64,000 nucleotides of DNA from Skeletonema tropicum. Its lineage: Eukaryota; Bacillariophyta; Thalassiosirophyceae; Thalassiosirales; Thalassiosiraceae. The translations under genes and the position numbers were made by a program. Below, one piece after another: positions 19,788-31,675 of the stretch. Below the pieces are notes generated by a model. It ran no database searches, had not been told where the DNA came from, and saw only the letters and a program-made list of their open reading frames with translations. The stretch spans positions 1,178,001 through 1,242,000 of the forward strand of contig CM074128.1 in NCBI GenBank assembly GCA_037178625.1. Reading direction: 5' to 3'. The stretch's first letter is position 1, and each line of letters begins with the position of its first letter.

Positions 19788-21155
19788 ATGGCGCAGCCTC
19801 CCGCTAGGCGTCGGCGGCTGTTGACAGAACGGGCTGTGTTCCTTTTTGCGCTGCTGTGGGCAGTTTCAAGCTGGACGTTGATCTTGAAATCATTGCCTCC
19901 TCCACAACAAAACAGAGAAGGTGCAAGGTCGCTAATAGAGGCTGATACTGCTAATGATGCGCATCATTTTCTGGAACAAGATCTTTTTGCGCCGACGTCG
20001 TCGTTCATCTACCCACTTCACTCAGCCAGCGGAACGCACCATGCCTATCTATACATTGGCAGTCCTCCGCAACGACAAACGCTCATTGTCGACACTGGTT
20101 CTAGGTTCACAGCTTTCCCTTGTCAACCTCATTGTCCTGATTGCGGTAAACATGCATCGGACCAATTTCATCTAGACCAGAGCTCTTCTTATGAAGTAAT
20201 GCCCTGTTCTTCATGCATGCTCTCAACTACAAATGCATTTGTGTTAAATGATGGTCTTGGTGGTCTACGAGGGATCAAACAATTTCCAAACACTTGCTAC
20301 AATGGCAAATGTGAATTAGAATCATCTTATACAGAGGGATCGTCTTGGAGAGCTTTTGAAGTCAAAGACAAAGTTTGGCTTGGAATAGAAGATCAGAAGT
20401 TAAGTGCACAAGAACATAAATCACATGCTGTGCCTTTTGTATTTGGCTGCCAAGTTTCTGAAGAAGGGTTGTTCAAGGAGCAATATGCAGATGGTATCAT
20501 GGGCCTTTCGATGTATACACAAACACTTGCTGGAACGTTCCATCAATACAATTCTATTCCGCATGAATCATTTTCACTGTGTTTCAACAAAGTAGGTGGT
20601 CATTTGGCACTCGGTGGAACTGTTCATAATCATTTGTCACCGATGCAATTTACACCTTTTGCAAAGAAGAATACGTGGTACTACTCAGTGACAGTAAACT
20701 CAGTCTATGTTGGCTCTCACAAGTTGCCTGGTGTATTCATGCAGCACATGAACGATTTCAAAGGAACTATCGTCGATTCTGGCACGACAGACACTTTTCT
20801 ACCACGAAAGATTGCCAAGCCATTTATTAAAGCATGGGAGGGTGTCAGTGGCAAGAGATACACGAACAATCTACAATTATACACTTTTGAAGAGTTTCGA
20901 AAATTACCTACAATTACATTTGAATTGCATGATGGTTTGAGATGGGAAGTCGAACCTCTGAATTACATGGAGGATGTTTCTGACAACACGCTTACATCTC
21001 AAACACCGTGGCACGGTAAGCGAGGATTCATTAGTAGAATTTATGTTACCGAACCAAAAGGGGCAGTGCTGGGCTCTAATGCAATGATGAATCATGATAT
21101 ATACTTTGACATTGGTAATCGAAGGCTGGGAGTTGCGAAGGCAAGTTGCACTTAA
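19788..21155 (+). CDS. Pepsin-type aspartic protease (family A1), membrane-anchored or secreted
   Basis: A single-exon 455-residue protein. A short basic N-terminus and a hydrophobic stretch at residues 16-34 suggest a signal anchor or an uncleaved signal. The first catalytic motif VDTGS is at about 101-105 and the second VDSGT at about 329-333; both Asp residues are present. A Cys-rich insert after the first motif (residues 113-145, CxxHCPDCG and PCSSC) resembles plant nepenthesin-like and apicomplexan plasmepsin V-like proteases. IMGLS and LGSNAMMNHDIYFD, near the C-terminus, are further family landmarks. The protein ends about 20 residues after the final strand, so there is no C-terminal TM segment. 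The 3' end is only 19 bp from the stop of the convergent gene. Confidence 0.88.
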   Translation: MAQPPARRRRLLTERAVFLFALLWAVSSWTLILKSLPPPQQNREGARSLIEADTANDAHHFLEQDLFAPTSSFIYPLHSASGTHHAYLYIGSPPQRQTLIVDTGSRFTAFPCQPHCPDCGKHASDQFHLDQSSSYEVMPCSSCMLSTTNAFVLNDGLGGLRGIKQFPNTCYNGKCELESSYTEGSSWRAFEVKDKVWLGIEDQKLSAQEHKSHAVPFVFGCQVSEEGLFKEQYADGIMGLSMYTQTLAGTFHQYNSIPHESFSLCFNKVGGHLALGGTVHNHLSPMQFTPFAKKNTWYYSVTVNSVYVGSHKLPGVFMQHMNDFKGTIVDSGTTDTFLPRKIAKPFIKAWEGVSGKRYTNNLQLYTFEEFRKLPTITFELHDGLRWEVEPLNYMEDVSDNTLTSQTPWHGKRGFISRIYVTEPKGAVLGSNAMMNHDIYFDIGNRRLGVAKASCT

Positions 21156-21174
21156 GTTAAGTAACATATTCTAC

Positions 21175-23199
21175 CTATTCCATCTTGGTGATGCTCTTCA
21201 ATGCTTCATTCTTCAATAGTGACATCTCCATTTCAACAAGCGTTTGAACCTGAATTTCTGTCAAGCCTGGTACCACATTAATTTCAGCAGTCATCTCTTC
21301 GGCTGTGATGTTCACTCTACCTGTAAAGTCGATCTCTTCCAAAGCAGCGGACTGCTCTGGGGTCAACTCTCGCACTAATTGCTCAAGTGCCTCCATGTCG
21401 TATCCCAAATCCTGCATGACGTATCTGTCGACGTCATCCATACTTTCAATTGAATTAGCAGCCTTGTGCTCACTTGATTCTAACTCTTTCTGACGAATCT
21501 TCTCCTCGAACTCTAAACGTTCCTGCATTCCCTTGACCTTCGTCTGCAATTGTTCAATTATCCAATCGACTTCTTCACCAGTCACACGTTGACTAGGTGC
21601 TGTCATATCGAATACTGCCTTATCTCTTGCTTTCCATTCTTCCATCTGACTCTCCCACAGTTCCTTTTCAGCGTCCTCCTCTGCCAAATCATAGTCGACA
21701 TCTTCTGAACCATCTTCCAGATCCTCTTCTGCTGCCATGGCAACTTCGTAAGACATACCCTTGGATGCTGCAAGGGCTGCTTCTTCGGCAGCTGCCTTCA
21801 ACCTCTCCTGTCGTTCATCACGCTTCTTTTCTTTTTCAGTACGAGTATCCGCAGGGAGATCACGCCCCATTCGCAAGGGGAATGCAGTGGGTTGGTAGTT
21901 GAAGAAGGGATTCTTAAGCGCAACTGGTCGGCCTAGAGAGGCTCCACTCAAACCTGAATCTTGGCTACCTTCTGCATCATCACCACCACTACCTTGCATG
22001 CCACCAAGATTCTTTGCATTTGGCAAATCACTCTCAAAGATGAAGAACTTCGTCGGGTCTCTCTGTAATATCTCCACGCCTGCCTTCTCTTGTGCCTCGT
22101 AATCGGCAAGGTAATCCAACTTGGGAGCAGGCATGGTGTTAGCAGGCAACCTTGTACCCTTTTGGAATGATGATTTCATTTCCTCTCCGCCATAAACATC
22201 TTTCATCATTTGACGCTGCTTTTCCAACAAAGCTCTCCTTCCCTCCTCCCTAACGATGGCTCTCAATCGAGCACGTTGTTCCTTCCTTTCCTCAGCCTCT
22301 ACACGTTCCTTGGTCCAATACTCAGGACTATTATTCGTTTGCAAGTATGCCATATTTTCCAATTCTTCCAACATGACTTCCTTGGGTGATTTATACGTTG
22401 GTCTCGCATCCCAAGTATGACATTCATACCTCCAGAATTCCCCATCGTCACCAAATCCTGTATCCTGTCCTGACGGTGCTCCAATCATCCCCCCAGCCCT
22501 TGCCCACAACTTTTGCGACGCAGTAGGATTCCCCAACGCCTTTTCGACCTCCTCCGGAGTAGTCAACCACAAATGAGCCTCTGATTCCAACTCATCCACA
22601 ATCTTTTGCTTCGCCCTCCTATAAAGCGCCTTCTTCGCCTCCCGTTCCTTCTGTGTAATTTCCAATTCCTTCTCCCATTCCAATCTCCGTGCCTCCCTCT
22701 TCTCAATCTCCCGTTGTGCATTGGCCGCCACACGCATCGCTTTCATACGACGTCGTTCCAACGCGGCACGTTTAATTTTCTCCTCCTCGAGGGCGCGGAG
22801 GCGAGATTCTCGTTCGCGCTGTTGTTGGATTTCGGCAAAGTATTGTTTTCGGAGGGCGGAGACGGTGTTGTTGTAGACACTGCGATTTTGGTTGTAGATG
22901 CTGGCGAGGAGTTTTTTGTCTAGTGGTGGTGGTGAAGAGTCGGCTGTGGATTCGTCCATGTCGGGTGAGGTGGACATGAGGCGAGATGATGTTGTGGTTG
23001 ATGTTTGGGTGATGTGCTGAGCTCCAATGACGGCTCTCGGTGAGAGTGATGAGCACACAGCAGCAGTCTTGTTGTTGATGGAGGATTGGGTCAAGATGTG
23101 ATGTGGTAGCCGCCGCTGGGCGGCGCCTACTAGGCGTGTCGTCACCATGGTGATGATGTTGTGCTTGTGCTTGCTTCTTTGTATGTGTTTGGACGGCAT
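21175..23199 (-). CDS. Coiled-coil protein with probable mitochondrial presequence, unknown function
   Basis: No family recognised. The frame gives 674 residues from the ATG at 23199, or 657 from the ATG at 23148; the second start gives a typical amphipathic basic presequence (MVTTRLVGAAQRRLPHH) and a later RLMSTSP cleavage-like site. The open frame continues further upstream without ATG support. Residues about 100-230 are a long Arg/Glu/Lys-rich helix (RERESRLRALEEEKIKRAAL), followed by a Trp-rich stretch (GEFWRYECHTWDARPTYKSP) and more charged helices. The C-terminal 150 residues are acidic and helical with repeated EELTPEQ- and ITAEEM-like hairpins. It is convergent with the aspartic protease gene, 19 bp apart. 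The organisation would suit a mitochondrial ribosome-associated or structural protein, but that is a guess. Confidence 0.7.
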   Translation of the reverse strand: MPSKHIQRSKHKHNIITMVTTRLVGAAQRRLPHHILTQSSINNKTAAVCSSLSPRAVIGAQHITQTSTTTSSRLMSTSPDMDESTADSSPPPLDKKLLASIYNQNRSVYNNTVSALRKQYFAEIQQQRERESRLRALEEEKIKRAALERRRMKAMRVAANAQREIEKREARRLEWEKELEITQKEREAKKALYRRAKQKIVDELESEAHLWLTTPEEVEKALGNPTASQKLWARAGGMIGAPSGQDTGFGDDGEFWRYECHTWDARPTYKSPKEVMLEELENMAYLQTNNSPEYWTKERVEAEERKEQRARLRAIVREEGRRALLEKQRQMMKDVYGGEEMKSSFQKGTRLPANTMPAPKLDYLADYEAQEKAGVEILQRDPTKFFIFESDLPNAKNLGGMQGSGGDDAEGSQDSGLSGASLGRPVALKNPFFNYQPTAFPLRMGRDLPADTRTEKEKKRDERQERLKAAAEEAALAASKGMSYEVAMAAEEDLEDGSEDVDYDLAEEDAEKELWESQMEEWKARDKAVFDMTAPSQRVTGEEVDWIIEQLQTKVKGMQERLEFEEKIRQKELESSEHKAANSIESMDDVDRYVMQDLGYDMEALEQLVRELTPEQSAALEEIDFTGRVNITAEEMTAEINVVPGLTEIQVQTLVEMEMSLLKNEALKSITKME

Positions 23200-23654
23200 G
23201 CAGACGAGACGGCGGACACAAAACCCCGGGGAGAATGTTTGCAGTGGCTCGATGAAGGGAGTAGTGATTTTGTTATCTTTTATCAATAAATAACATATAA
23301 TAGAGGGTATAATTATCTTACCCTTCAGACTTACTTTTTTAAAGGGTGTAAATTCGCTGTGGTGCGATTCAATCGACAATCGAGCGACAGTCGAAAAATG
23401 AGCAACGATGACAAAAAATACCGCACTAGAAAGGTAAAGACTATAACCACGATCTCTCAGCTCTCAGAAGCAATCGCTCCAAAATCCGTTGACGTCGCCA
23501 TTACATTGAATAGTGCACAGCATTATTCATCCCTCCGTTGGCCATTGAATCAGCAACGACGAGCTAATATCATTATATTTCAAAATTAGCTGCGATATCA
23601 TCGCCCTTCTCGCGTTGCGCTCCCCGTTTTTCTACTATTAACGACAACAACATC

Positions 23655-25627
23655 ATGACATCACGCACCCTCCGAAAACGCCAACGTGCGGCCTTCTCCG
23701 ACGACATTGATTTTGACCTAGAAGAGCTCCTCAACGTCCATGAAGAAGATGGCATCGCCTACCGTGCCAAGAGAGATGCCAAAAAAGCAAAAGATGACGA
23801 TAAGTATGCGGATGCTTTTTCGGGGTACGAAATCGCGTTGACCGATCTTCCGGCGCTCTGTATTGAGCGAATTATGGCCATGTTGGACTCTCCGAAGGAT
23901 TTGTACAATATCGCCTTCTCTAGTAAGCTGCTCATGAATATAGTCACGCCGGAAATGGTCATTCGGTCGGCTGTCTTCAGTAACATGAAGAGGAAGGATG
24001 TGGGGTATCGCAAGACCATGGCGGAGATTATGCAGCATGTTTCCAATAGGAGCATTCATTTACCATCTCCACATCGTTTGCTACGACTGTTGAATGCTAA
24101 ATCATGCGAGAGGGGGGCGAAATGCTTTGGCAAGAATCTGAACACTGGCAAATCAATGACTCTTGCTGGAAATTTCCATCGTACCTGTGGAATGGCTCTG
24201 TGTGAGAATTGCATCAAGTTCAATACTACAAAGATTGGATACAATCATTTTGCCAATAATGAAAGTGGGAAAAATGTTGCCCTTTCTGGCTGGAGATGTC
24301 TGACAAATCCCTACCAGGATGATAATGGTGCATGGCACGGTCCGCTTGTGGGTGTGTTGGAACTCCAGCAGATACAAAACTCGTACAGTGAACGAGAAGA
24401 CAAGGAGAAGGCATTGACTGGATTTGTCGAAAAGGCGCTCACGGAGGATAGCAATATCTGTCCTTCTCATTATGAGGAGAAAGCAGCCGCTTACTCTGAG
24501 ATTTACGAAGCAGCAGAGAAGGAGGCTGATGACTATGTAGAGCAGAAGCTGAAGGAGCAACTGCAAAAGTCGGACGAATGTCGTCAGGAAAGAATTGCAA
24601 AGCGCCTCACAAAGCTCCGTGTCGTTCATTCTCAGATGGTTGAAATAATGGAAGATTGTCCGATGAAAGAACTTGCTATGGAGTGTAACTGGAACGAAGA
24701 ATCGGAAAGGAACATTCTCAAATTCGAGTGTTTCTTTGTACAGCAAAGCATGTCAAGTATGATTAGTGCTCCTTCGTATGCCAACAAGAGCGCTGTGAGC
24801 ACCATTACTGAGACGATCAAGCAAAAATTCAACATTCTACAAGAGAAGAACTTCTTCTCATATGCTTCTATTCAAAACTCATCCAACCGTTTCAGGAAAG
24901 CCATGTACGAATACTGTGTCAACAATTTGACGCCTGCGAAGCTATTGAAAAGCACTCGCGCCGATGCATGTTTCTTCATGCAAGTGGAAGAGGACAAGTC
25001 TACCAGAGCTCTGGTCCGTGCTCTGAATGGAATTGAGACTGCATTGGAGGATATTTTTTCGCTCTCTGTTGCACGCTCAAATGAAAATGAGGCAGAAGAT
25101 CCCATTGCACAAGCGAGAATTGCTCGTTACCGAAAGTTGGTCAGTGTTACCAATGCTGTAGTTTGTCTTCTTTCACTACTTCTATCTATGTATACTCATT
25201 TGAATGACTGGATCCTTGTTTCCTCTTGCTTCGTGTTTAGGCCACTGTTGTGTGGAAAAAGAAGAGAGTTGACTTCCGGTCTGGATCGTACCCTTACATT
25301 ATGGATATGCAAAATCTCAAAGACTGCTACACGGCCTGCATTGAAGAGTTTCGCATCATGAAGAAGAATGCCAAAGACTATATTGCATCTTCTGAAAGCC
25401 GCGCCTTCCTTCGTCGTGAGGCTGAGGGTGGTGGCATTCTTTCTCGACAAGAGGCTCTCAACCTCGTCTTTGCACCCAAGATATATCGCGAATGGGTTGG
25501 TGGTAGCAGCAGGATTCCGTACGATGACGTTCGTAACAGACGTTTTGGTAATTTACGAAGTGCTCATGAGCAGTACTTCCGCAACCCGGGTCGCTATCAA
25601 ATTAGCCGCGAGGATGCTCTTGCTTGA
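23655..25627 (+). CDS. F-box-like protein with Cys-rich segment
   Basis: Exon 1 is 23655-25139 (495 codons) and exon 2 is 25241-25627, with a 101-bp intron (GTCAGT donor, GTTTAG acceptor). Joining gives RYRKL|ATVVWKKK in frame and a 623-residue protein. Without splicing, the first frame runs on into unrelated sequence ending at 25361. Residues about 55-105 (LTDLPALCIERIMAMLDSP to PEMVIRSAVF) fit an F-box, the Skp1-binding helix bundle of SCF ubiquitin ligases. A Cys/His-rich segment at about 153-190 (CERGAKCF, HRTCGMALCENC) could bind zinc. The middle is helical and charged (about 270-330). The N-terminus has a basic cluster (RTLRKRQR), perhaps a nuclear signal. Substrate adaptor role is inferred only from the F-box. 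Confidence 0.7.
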
Positions 25628-26011
25628 TTTTGATGGATAGTGCTAATGAGAGCTGTAATTTTGCCGTAGCACCAGATTTCCAATTAGTTTATTTCAAGTG
25701 TAACTTTATATAATGGAAGAATCAGTTGCTAAGTATCAAGTGCAATCAGCTCATGTGCTGTATAAGAAGAGCAGGACCACCTCCGCAATTCCCCAGCCAA
25801 ATTCCCGAAAAAGATACTTTCGAGAAATCGACCTTACCCACATGCGTAGGAACCAGTATTAAAGAAAGATTGCCCCCCCCCTAAGCCCATACATACCATG
25901 CCATCATCAAGCAAAAGGCACAAGCATCCACAAACTACCGCTAACCGAAGGCAGCACATCAACCCCCCATCACGTTGTCTTCCGTAAACTTGTGCTTTAC
26001 AATAGCTGTGG
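25628..26011. other. Short intergenic region
   Basis: 384 bp between two genes on the same strand: 3' sequence of the F-box-like gene and the promoter of the asparaginase gene. A C-run (CCCCCCCC near 25872) and AT-rich tracts are the only features noticed. Confidence 0.4.
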
Positions 26012-27704
26012 ATGATGGCGATCAGGATGTTGCCTCGTGTCTGTGGCAATAATATGACTAAGCGTGCATCCACTGTAATTTCAATTCCGTACATCACTTT
26101 TTTCAATCCATCTTCCACCTGTGTGAAGGAAGCTCGCATGATAACAACATCGGGTACAATCAGCGGTGACGAAGATAAATCAAAAACTTCATTAAGGATT
26201 AAACTAGAAAAGAGCAGTTGTCCTAGCGCAGGGAAACCGCAACAATCCCCCGCAGGATTGCTATTTCACTACGATTCAATCAAACCTACAAGTCTAGACG
26301 ATGATGATGTCGTTGGCGAGAATGAGCTTGATAACCTCATTCCAAAAGGTGATGACAATATCACCGAGCTTGTAACGCCGCCAGAATCCAACTTCTTTAT
26401 CCCACAAGTAAAATTACATGATGGGGATGGTATGAAAAGGAAACGAGTACTAGTGCTATGCACTGGTGGGACACTGACTATGGCTCCCGATCCAGAAAAG
26501 GGTGGATCGTTGACACCTGTTCAAGGTGCTTTGACGGAATTCATGAAGACTATGCTTGAACTGCAAAATGAAAAAATGCCAGATGTTGTTGTTCATGAAT
26601 ACACTCCACTGCTGGACTCAAGTGATATGGGCCCACCTGATTGGTCTTTACTGGCCAAGGATATCAAAGCAAACTACCTACACTTTGACGGATTTGTTGT
26701 TCTAATGGGAACAGATACCATGGCATACACTGCTACCGCTCTATCTTTCATGCTTGAAAATCTTGGGAAGCCTGTCGTATTCACGGGATCACAGATTCCA
26801 TTAGCTGAGCCACATACCGATGCACGTCAGAACCTTATCATGGCCTTGATCTTTGCAGCAAGAGACGCTCCAATTAGTGAGGTAACAATATTCTTTCATG
26901 ACAAATTGATCCGTGCGTGTCGATCTACGAAAGGTGAGAATGCTTTGTTGCGTCTTTATGTTCATTTCACACGTTCGATACGGTTTCTGAACAGTTGTTC
27001 ATTGTCTAGTAAATACTGGAGAGCTTCATGCATTTGATTCTCCCAATCTTTTACCATTAGCTACTACGGGTATATCTATAAAAGAAAATGAGCATCTCAT
27101 TCTACCACCAGCGAGGGGAGTATTGCGTGTTCATACTCGAATGGATACGCGACTGTTAACCATTCGTTTGGTGCCAGGATTCGATGACAAAATTTTGAGA
27201 CATTTGATTAGAGCTGGTGCGGAATCAGGTTCATTGAGGGCGTTGGTTCTACAGCTGTACGGCACGGGCAATGCGCCTAGCGTGAAGGAAGAGTTCATTG
27301 AGTGTCTAAAAGAAGCAACAGAGCTCGGAATTTTGGTTGTGGCTGCGACACAATGTCACATAGGCAGCGTTGAGATGGGACATTACGCAACTGGAAGAGC
27401 TTTGGAGCGTGCTGGTGTGGTATCTTCCAATGACATGACGCTGGAGGCTACTGCATGCAAAATATCTTATTTGATGGGGAGAGGCGATTTATCACGAGAT
27501 GAAATTGCAGACTTGATGACTGTGTCAATGCGAGGAGAAGGTGAGTAGGTTGTTTGTCTTGTGTGCTTGTTATGTGTCTTATGAGAGAGGACTATCTAAC
27601 ATTAATGCCCGTGCAATTTAGTCACGCACACCGACGCACTCCCTCCTCCACCTTTTTCTAGTGCATATCAAAGAGGCAGACGAAAAGGCAAATACTTTTA
27701 CTAG
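26012..27704 (+). CDS. L-asparaginase (type I/AnsA-like)
   Basis: Three exons, 26012-26933, 27010-27540 and 27622-27704, give 511 residues. Introns have GTGAGA/TCTAG and GTGAGT/TTTAG borders, and the joins restore RSTK|VNTGELHAFDSPN and MRGE|VTHTDALPPPPF. Catalytic motifs: CTGGTLTM (nucleophile Thr near residue 151-154) and MGTDTMAYTA (the second Thr-Asp pair), with FHDKLIRACRSTK carrying the usual downstream Lys. FTGSQIPL and NTGELHAFDSPN are typical of cytosolic type I asparaginases, which hydrolyse Asn to Asp and ammonia. A 140-residue N-terminal extension lacks a family match. It begins with a basic Ser/Thr-rich stretch that might target mitochondria or plastids. The terminal exon 3 is short and less certain; without it the protein ends four codons later at 27548. 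Confidence 0.88.
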
Positions 27705-27929
27705 ACCTTGCCTTGCTTGATATGCTCTGGGGACAAACAGCTAGAGGATGTCATGATGATGTTGGAGTTGGATCGAGCTACAACATTTGCTATCGTACCA
27801 GTATCGGCGATCACGAAGTCGACGCCACAGCATGTCGCGCAAAATTCAAAATCAAGCAATTTTTCGACACACAGTTTGGTTTCCTCTCCTTTCATTCATT
27901 TCGTTGTCACTCCGAACTCATTTGTCGTT

Positions 27930-29218
27930 ATGAAAATTCTATTAGGTACACTCGCATTGCTCATTGGGTTCTCCAACGCTGCTTGCCCCAATCAATGTTC
28001 TGGGCATGGAACTTGCGGCGTGGATGAAGTGGTAAGTCGAAAATGAATCGAATATATTTTTGCAATTCCCTTTTCCATTCACTCATTTTAATCTCACCCG
28101 TTCGATTCTGCTCTCTCAAACCAAACCAAACCAATCAGTGCACTTGCTATCCTGGATGGGGAACTGGAGGAGATGCAGGAGGGGATTGCTCTGATCGTTT
28201 CTGTCCTTATGAATTAGCTTGGGTTGATTTCCCGTCACGAGGTGGAAATCGACACAAATATGCCGAATGTGCCAACATGGGTGAATGTAACAGAGAGTCG
28301 GGAGAGTGCAAATGCTTCAAAGGATACGAAGGAAAAGCCTGCGCTCGTCAGTCGTGTCCCAATCATTGCTCTGGTCATGGCACTTGTGAGTACATGAGAG
28401 ACTTGCAGTTCGGAATCGTTTACAATGAATACTACGATGGTTCATCTCCAGCTCTTTCTGGACTTGGTGCCGGAGGCATGAAATTCGAACAGGATTACAA
28501 TTGGGATTCCGACCGTGCTCGCTTGTGTGTTTGCGATGCTGGTTGGACTGGACTTAGTTGCGAGGATCGCATGTGTCCTTTCGGAAATGACGTCATGGAT
28601 GTTATCCCTGGATTTGATGAGTACGCAACAACTGATTCAAATGGCATTCCTGGTTTGGCTGGCTACGGTAACGAAGTTGGACAAATACAGACTATCACTC
28701 TCTACGACGCTGATGACGACATTTCGAACTTTGTTGGTCAGACATTCGCGATGAAGTTCACTTCCAAGCTCAATGAGACCTTTGTTACACAGCCGATTAT
28801 GTGGGATGCTGATCTCGATGTCCTTGCCGGTTACATTGAAAGTGCATTGGAGAAGCTTCCAAACAGAGTTGTTGATGATGTTGTAGTGACTGCCGAATCT
28901 TCTTCTGGTGCCACAGGAGTTGTTATTAACGTTTCGTTCATTGGACGCTTCGTGCAAGGAAAGCAACACAAGCTTGAAATTGTCACAGAACGTTGTGAAA
29001 TTGGATGTACACCTCGCATCACTGGTTTGACCAACCTTCGTTCTTTCACAGATCCTGTTCTTTCTACGACTCTTTCTACCGTGGAAATCACAACTGCTGG
29101 TAGTCACCAGTCTTACGAGTGTGGCCGACGTGGAAAGTGTGATCGAAAGAAGGGCGTTTGCGAGTGCTTTACCGGGTTCATCGGTGCCGCGTGTGGCACA
29201 ATTACTGCCCTTGCATAA
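27930..29218 (+). CDS. Secreted EGF-like (tenascin/teneurin-type) protein
   Basis: Two exons, 27930-28031 and 28139-29218, give 393 residues. Exon 1 encodes a signal peptide (MKILLGTLALLIGFSNA) and the first half of an EGF-like unit, CPNQCSGHGTCGVDEV; the intron (GTAAGT donor, ATCAG acceptor) is in phase 0. Exon 2 continues with CTCYPGWGTGG. More units follow: CANMGECNRESGECKCFKGYEG, CPNHCSGHGTC, CVCDAGWTGLSCEDRMCP, and a final CGRRGKCDRKKGVCECFTGFIG. Between them (about 215-340) lies a long beta-rich stretch without Cys pairs until ERCEIGC. There is no TM segment at the end, so it is probably released or cell-wall bound. Multi-EGF secreted proteins of this build are common in diatoms; the role is unknown. 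Confidence 0.8.
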
Positions 29219-29647
29219 GTAATACCATAAATTTGATACGAAATGAAGTTAGTAGATTGTTGCTATCCTCCCTTCTGCTCGTGCGCTCTCGATAGTAGTC
29301 TCTTGATTATAGTAAAGCTTTCATAGTCACAACTTTACTCCTCTTCCAGAATCCTCCACCCCACCCTCCCCGACTTGACCCCAAGGATATATCTTTCATC
29401 AACACAGGAACACCAATAAAACGCATTGAATTCCTCGCATAAGTAAAATTTGTTTTGTGATAAGAATGACTTTAATATCTAAATGTCAACATAATTTCAA
29501 GTAGATGCTGAGATACAACAAGAAGTTCGTATGCTGAATGCGTGTGAAAAATGTTTTGATTAAAGTTAAATTTTTGTTCCTTTTTATATGCTGTGCTCCA
29601 AAGTACTTTTGCCTTCCAAAGGCAAAACGATATGATACTCTTTTGCT
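29219..29647. other. Convergent intergenic region
   Basis: 429 bp between the convergent EGF-like and exonuclease genes. AT-rich, with a possible polyadenylation-type AATAAA at about 29416. No gene, RNA or repeat supported. Confidence 0.45.
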
Positions 29648-30942
29648 TTAATAAGATCTGTGTCGAGCCCAGCCTTGATTGTAGCCCCCATACATCGTTT
29701 CTGAACCACCGTAGCTGTGTTGTTGATGATGTTGCGCTGAATATGCACGATTTCTTGGCTGGAAATTATTTCGTGACTGGTAGCGATTTCGATTAGGTGA
29801 ATGCACTGGTGAATGCACGGGTGAATGCACGGGTGAATGCATTCCCATGTTCATGTGAATGTTCATGGGCATATTCATATTGTTTGGACTGCCCATGTGG
29901 TTTTGGTTGTATGGAAGAGGTGCTGGAGGAGGAGGCCTGATGTCTAATGCATATGGTCTTGGCTCTTCAACCTTGGCAGCTGCCACCTTTTGCACCACAA
30001 ACTGTTCCCATTGAAACCTCTCCGCCTTGTATAAGCGAAGAGCCGACAAGGCATCTTCGGCAGGATCATGGGCCTTTCCCAGTTGCTGGATGTCATCTCC
30101 AAGTCTATCTTTCACCAACTCCTTTAACTTACGAGGACGGAGACTGGATACACTTGGGTCTTCAAGATCTGGAACCTCCTGCATGAAGGGAGGGTAGATC
30201 GCCGAGTCTCTTGTATCATGCCACGGATGAGTAATCTGTAATGCTTTCAGATCATTCTCCAAGGCATGTCCAATGAGGATTTTACCATGAAGAGTCCTCT
30301 GTACCATGTCTTGAACATCTTTTAAAGGCATCGCCTTATCACCCTCCAAGTCTTTTGCTTCAATACCAGATACAAATGTTCGATAGTCGGTCACTTCCAC
30401 GGGTACTTTGACGAATGTGTCCAAAATAACTTCCTCCGCCCAGTTACAAAGTGTTACACGCGCTACAGCGGACTCGAGCCCTTCGGGTCCAACGCCAACC
30501 ATCTATTGATAAAAAAAATAGAAATCAATGAGTGAGATGTCAATCACGTTGAAATGCAATAAATGAGATATCAATCACAGTTGAAATGCATTTTCCAGAT
30601 ATACACGATATGCCTTACCTCGCAATCCAGGGCAAAATATATATCATTCTTTGTCATGGGTCTATCATGTGGCGGGGACACATGTGTAGGCGAGTGATAC
30701 GGCCTCATCTCAGTGTTCCTCGGCCCAGCGTTTCGAGGTTTATTTCGCATTCTACGACGGTACTTATTCCATGACCCTCTATGCGGTTGGTCTTCCCTGC
30801 TCTCAGCAGAAGGCGACTGTGGTGTTAACGGGGCAGTACTTGACGACGTATCATCTGAACTGTGAAAATTGGGCTGATGCTTATAAACATTCTTTTCGAC
30901 GGGAGTTGTAGGCATCTCAGGATCGAACACAAACTTAGACAT
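29648..30942 (-). CDS. DEDDh 3'-5' exonuclease, REXO4/ISG20-like
   Basis: Exon 1 is 30619-30942 and exon 2 is 29648-30502; the 116-bp intron (GTAAGG donor, CAATAG acceptor) splits the exonuclease I motif, and splicing rebuilds FALDCEMVGVG. That DCEMVG signature is diagnostic of the REXO4/ISG20/Rex1 group of RNase-D-fold exonucleases acting on RNA ends. The second acidic residue follows in ILIGHALENDLKAL and the third motif in GKAHDPAEDALSALRLY (H..AxxD). The protein has 392 residues. A basic N-terminal region (WNKYRRRMRNK) may aid RNA binding. The C-terminal 85 residues are Met/Asn/Pro/His-rich with a four-fold HSPV repeat coded by a 12-bp tandem repeat at about 29795-29840. Likely nuclear ribosomal-RNA processing, by family. 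Confidence 0.88.
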
Positions 30943-31675
30943 TGCTTACAGTAAAGAAGAGTGATGTTTCATATCTGCACGATGAATTGATTTTCAATGC
31001 CCGCGGCAAGTTGTGGGAAAGTTAGTACGATAATGTAAGTTGTGGGATGGGAGTGGCTCACGACAGCGTTATCGCAATGGCAAAATAGTTTCGGGTTAGG
31101 TGCGGTGATGCTCATGCATGAGTTGAGAAAATGGTTGACGTCTCTAATGAGTGCAACTCAGATGGCGTTAGATTGTGCGTCGGAATCACTACAAAAAAAG
31201 TAATGACTTCATCTAACATCGCGCAGCGCTCTGAACAGAAGCTCGCCATGATTATCGATGTATCTTTTTCCGGTCACAGGGTTCGTTTAGAGGGACCAAA
31301 TTTTGAAGACGTGTTATTATTGTCGACGCAAGCGAAGCGTCTTCTCATCATTGCGCAACTCCGTCACTGTCGCCTGTGGGGGCTCACCAGACGTACGTTA
31401 TTTCTGTTACAATGCATCACAAATATCATGTTCAAGCTCTCATCTATCTTTCGACCTATTGTCTCTGCCTTTAGGGGCAAGAGAAACACTAAGATCCATA
31501 GTAAGCAGCTTGTAGTCCGTCGCTGATATGGCATTATTTGAGAAGAAATGAAATAGCTTGGGAGAATGACTTACAAGTGAGCGAATATATGTATTGTAAC
31601 AACGATAAAGACGCACTAGGCGAATTAGGAAAAATAGCTCGAACGATGTGAGCTTAAATTAAACGTTTGAGCTAA
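30943..31675. other. Intergenic region between exonuclease and dymeclin genes
   Basis: 733 bp. An open frame of 131 codons on the plus strand (31131-31526) begins with ATG but shows no domain, has a mixed-basic random C-terminus and no conserved-looking neighbour, so I do not annotate it as a gene. The region should hold the exonuclease promoter (near 30943) and the dymeclin 3' end. Confidence 0.4.

Noticed and set aside
31131..31526. 131-codon frame between exonuclease and dymeclin
   Set aside because: No domain, no conserved-looking segments, random C-terminus.
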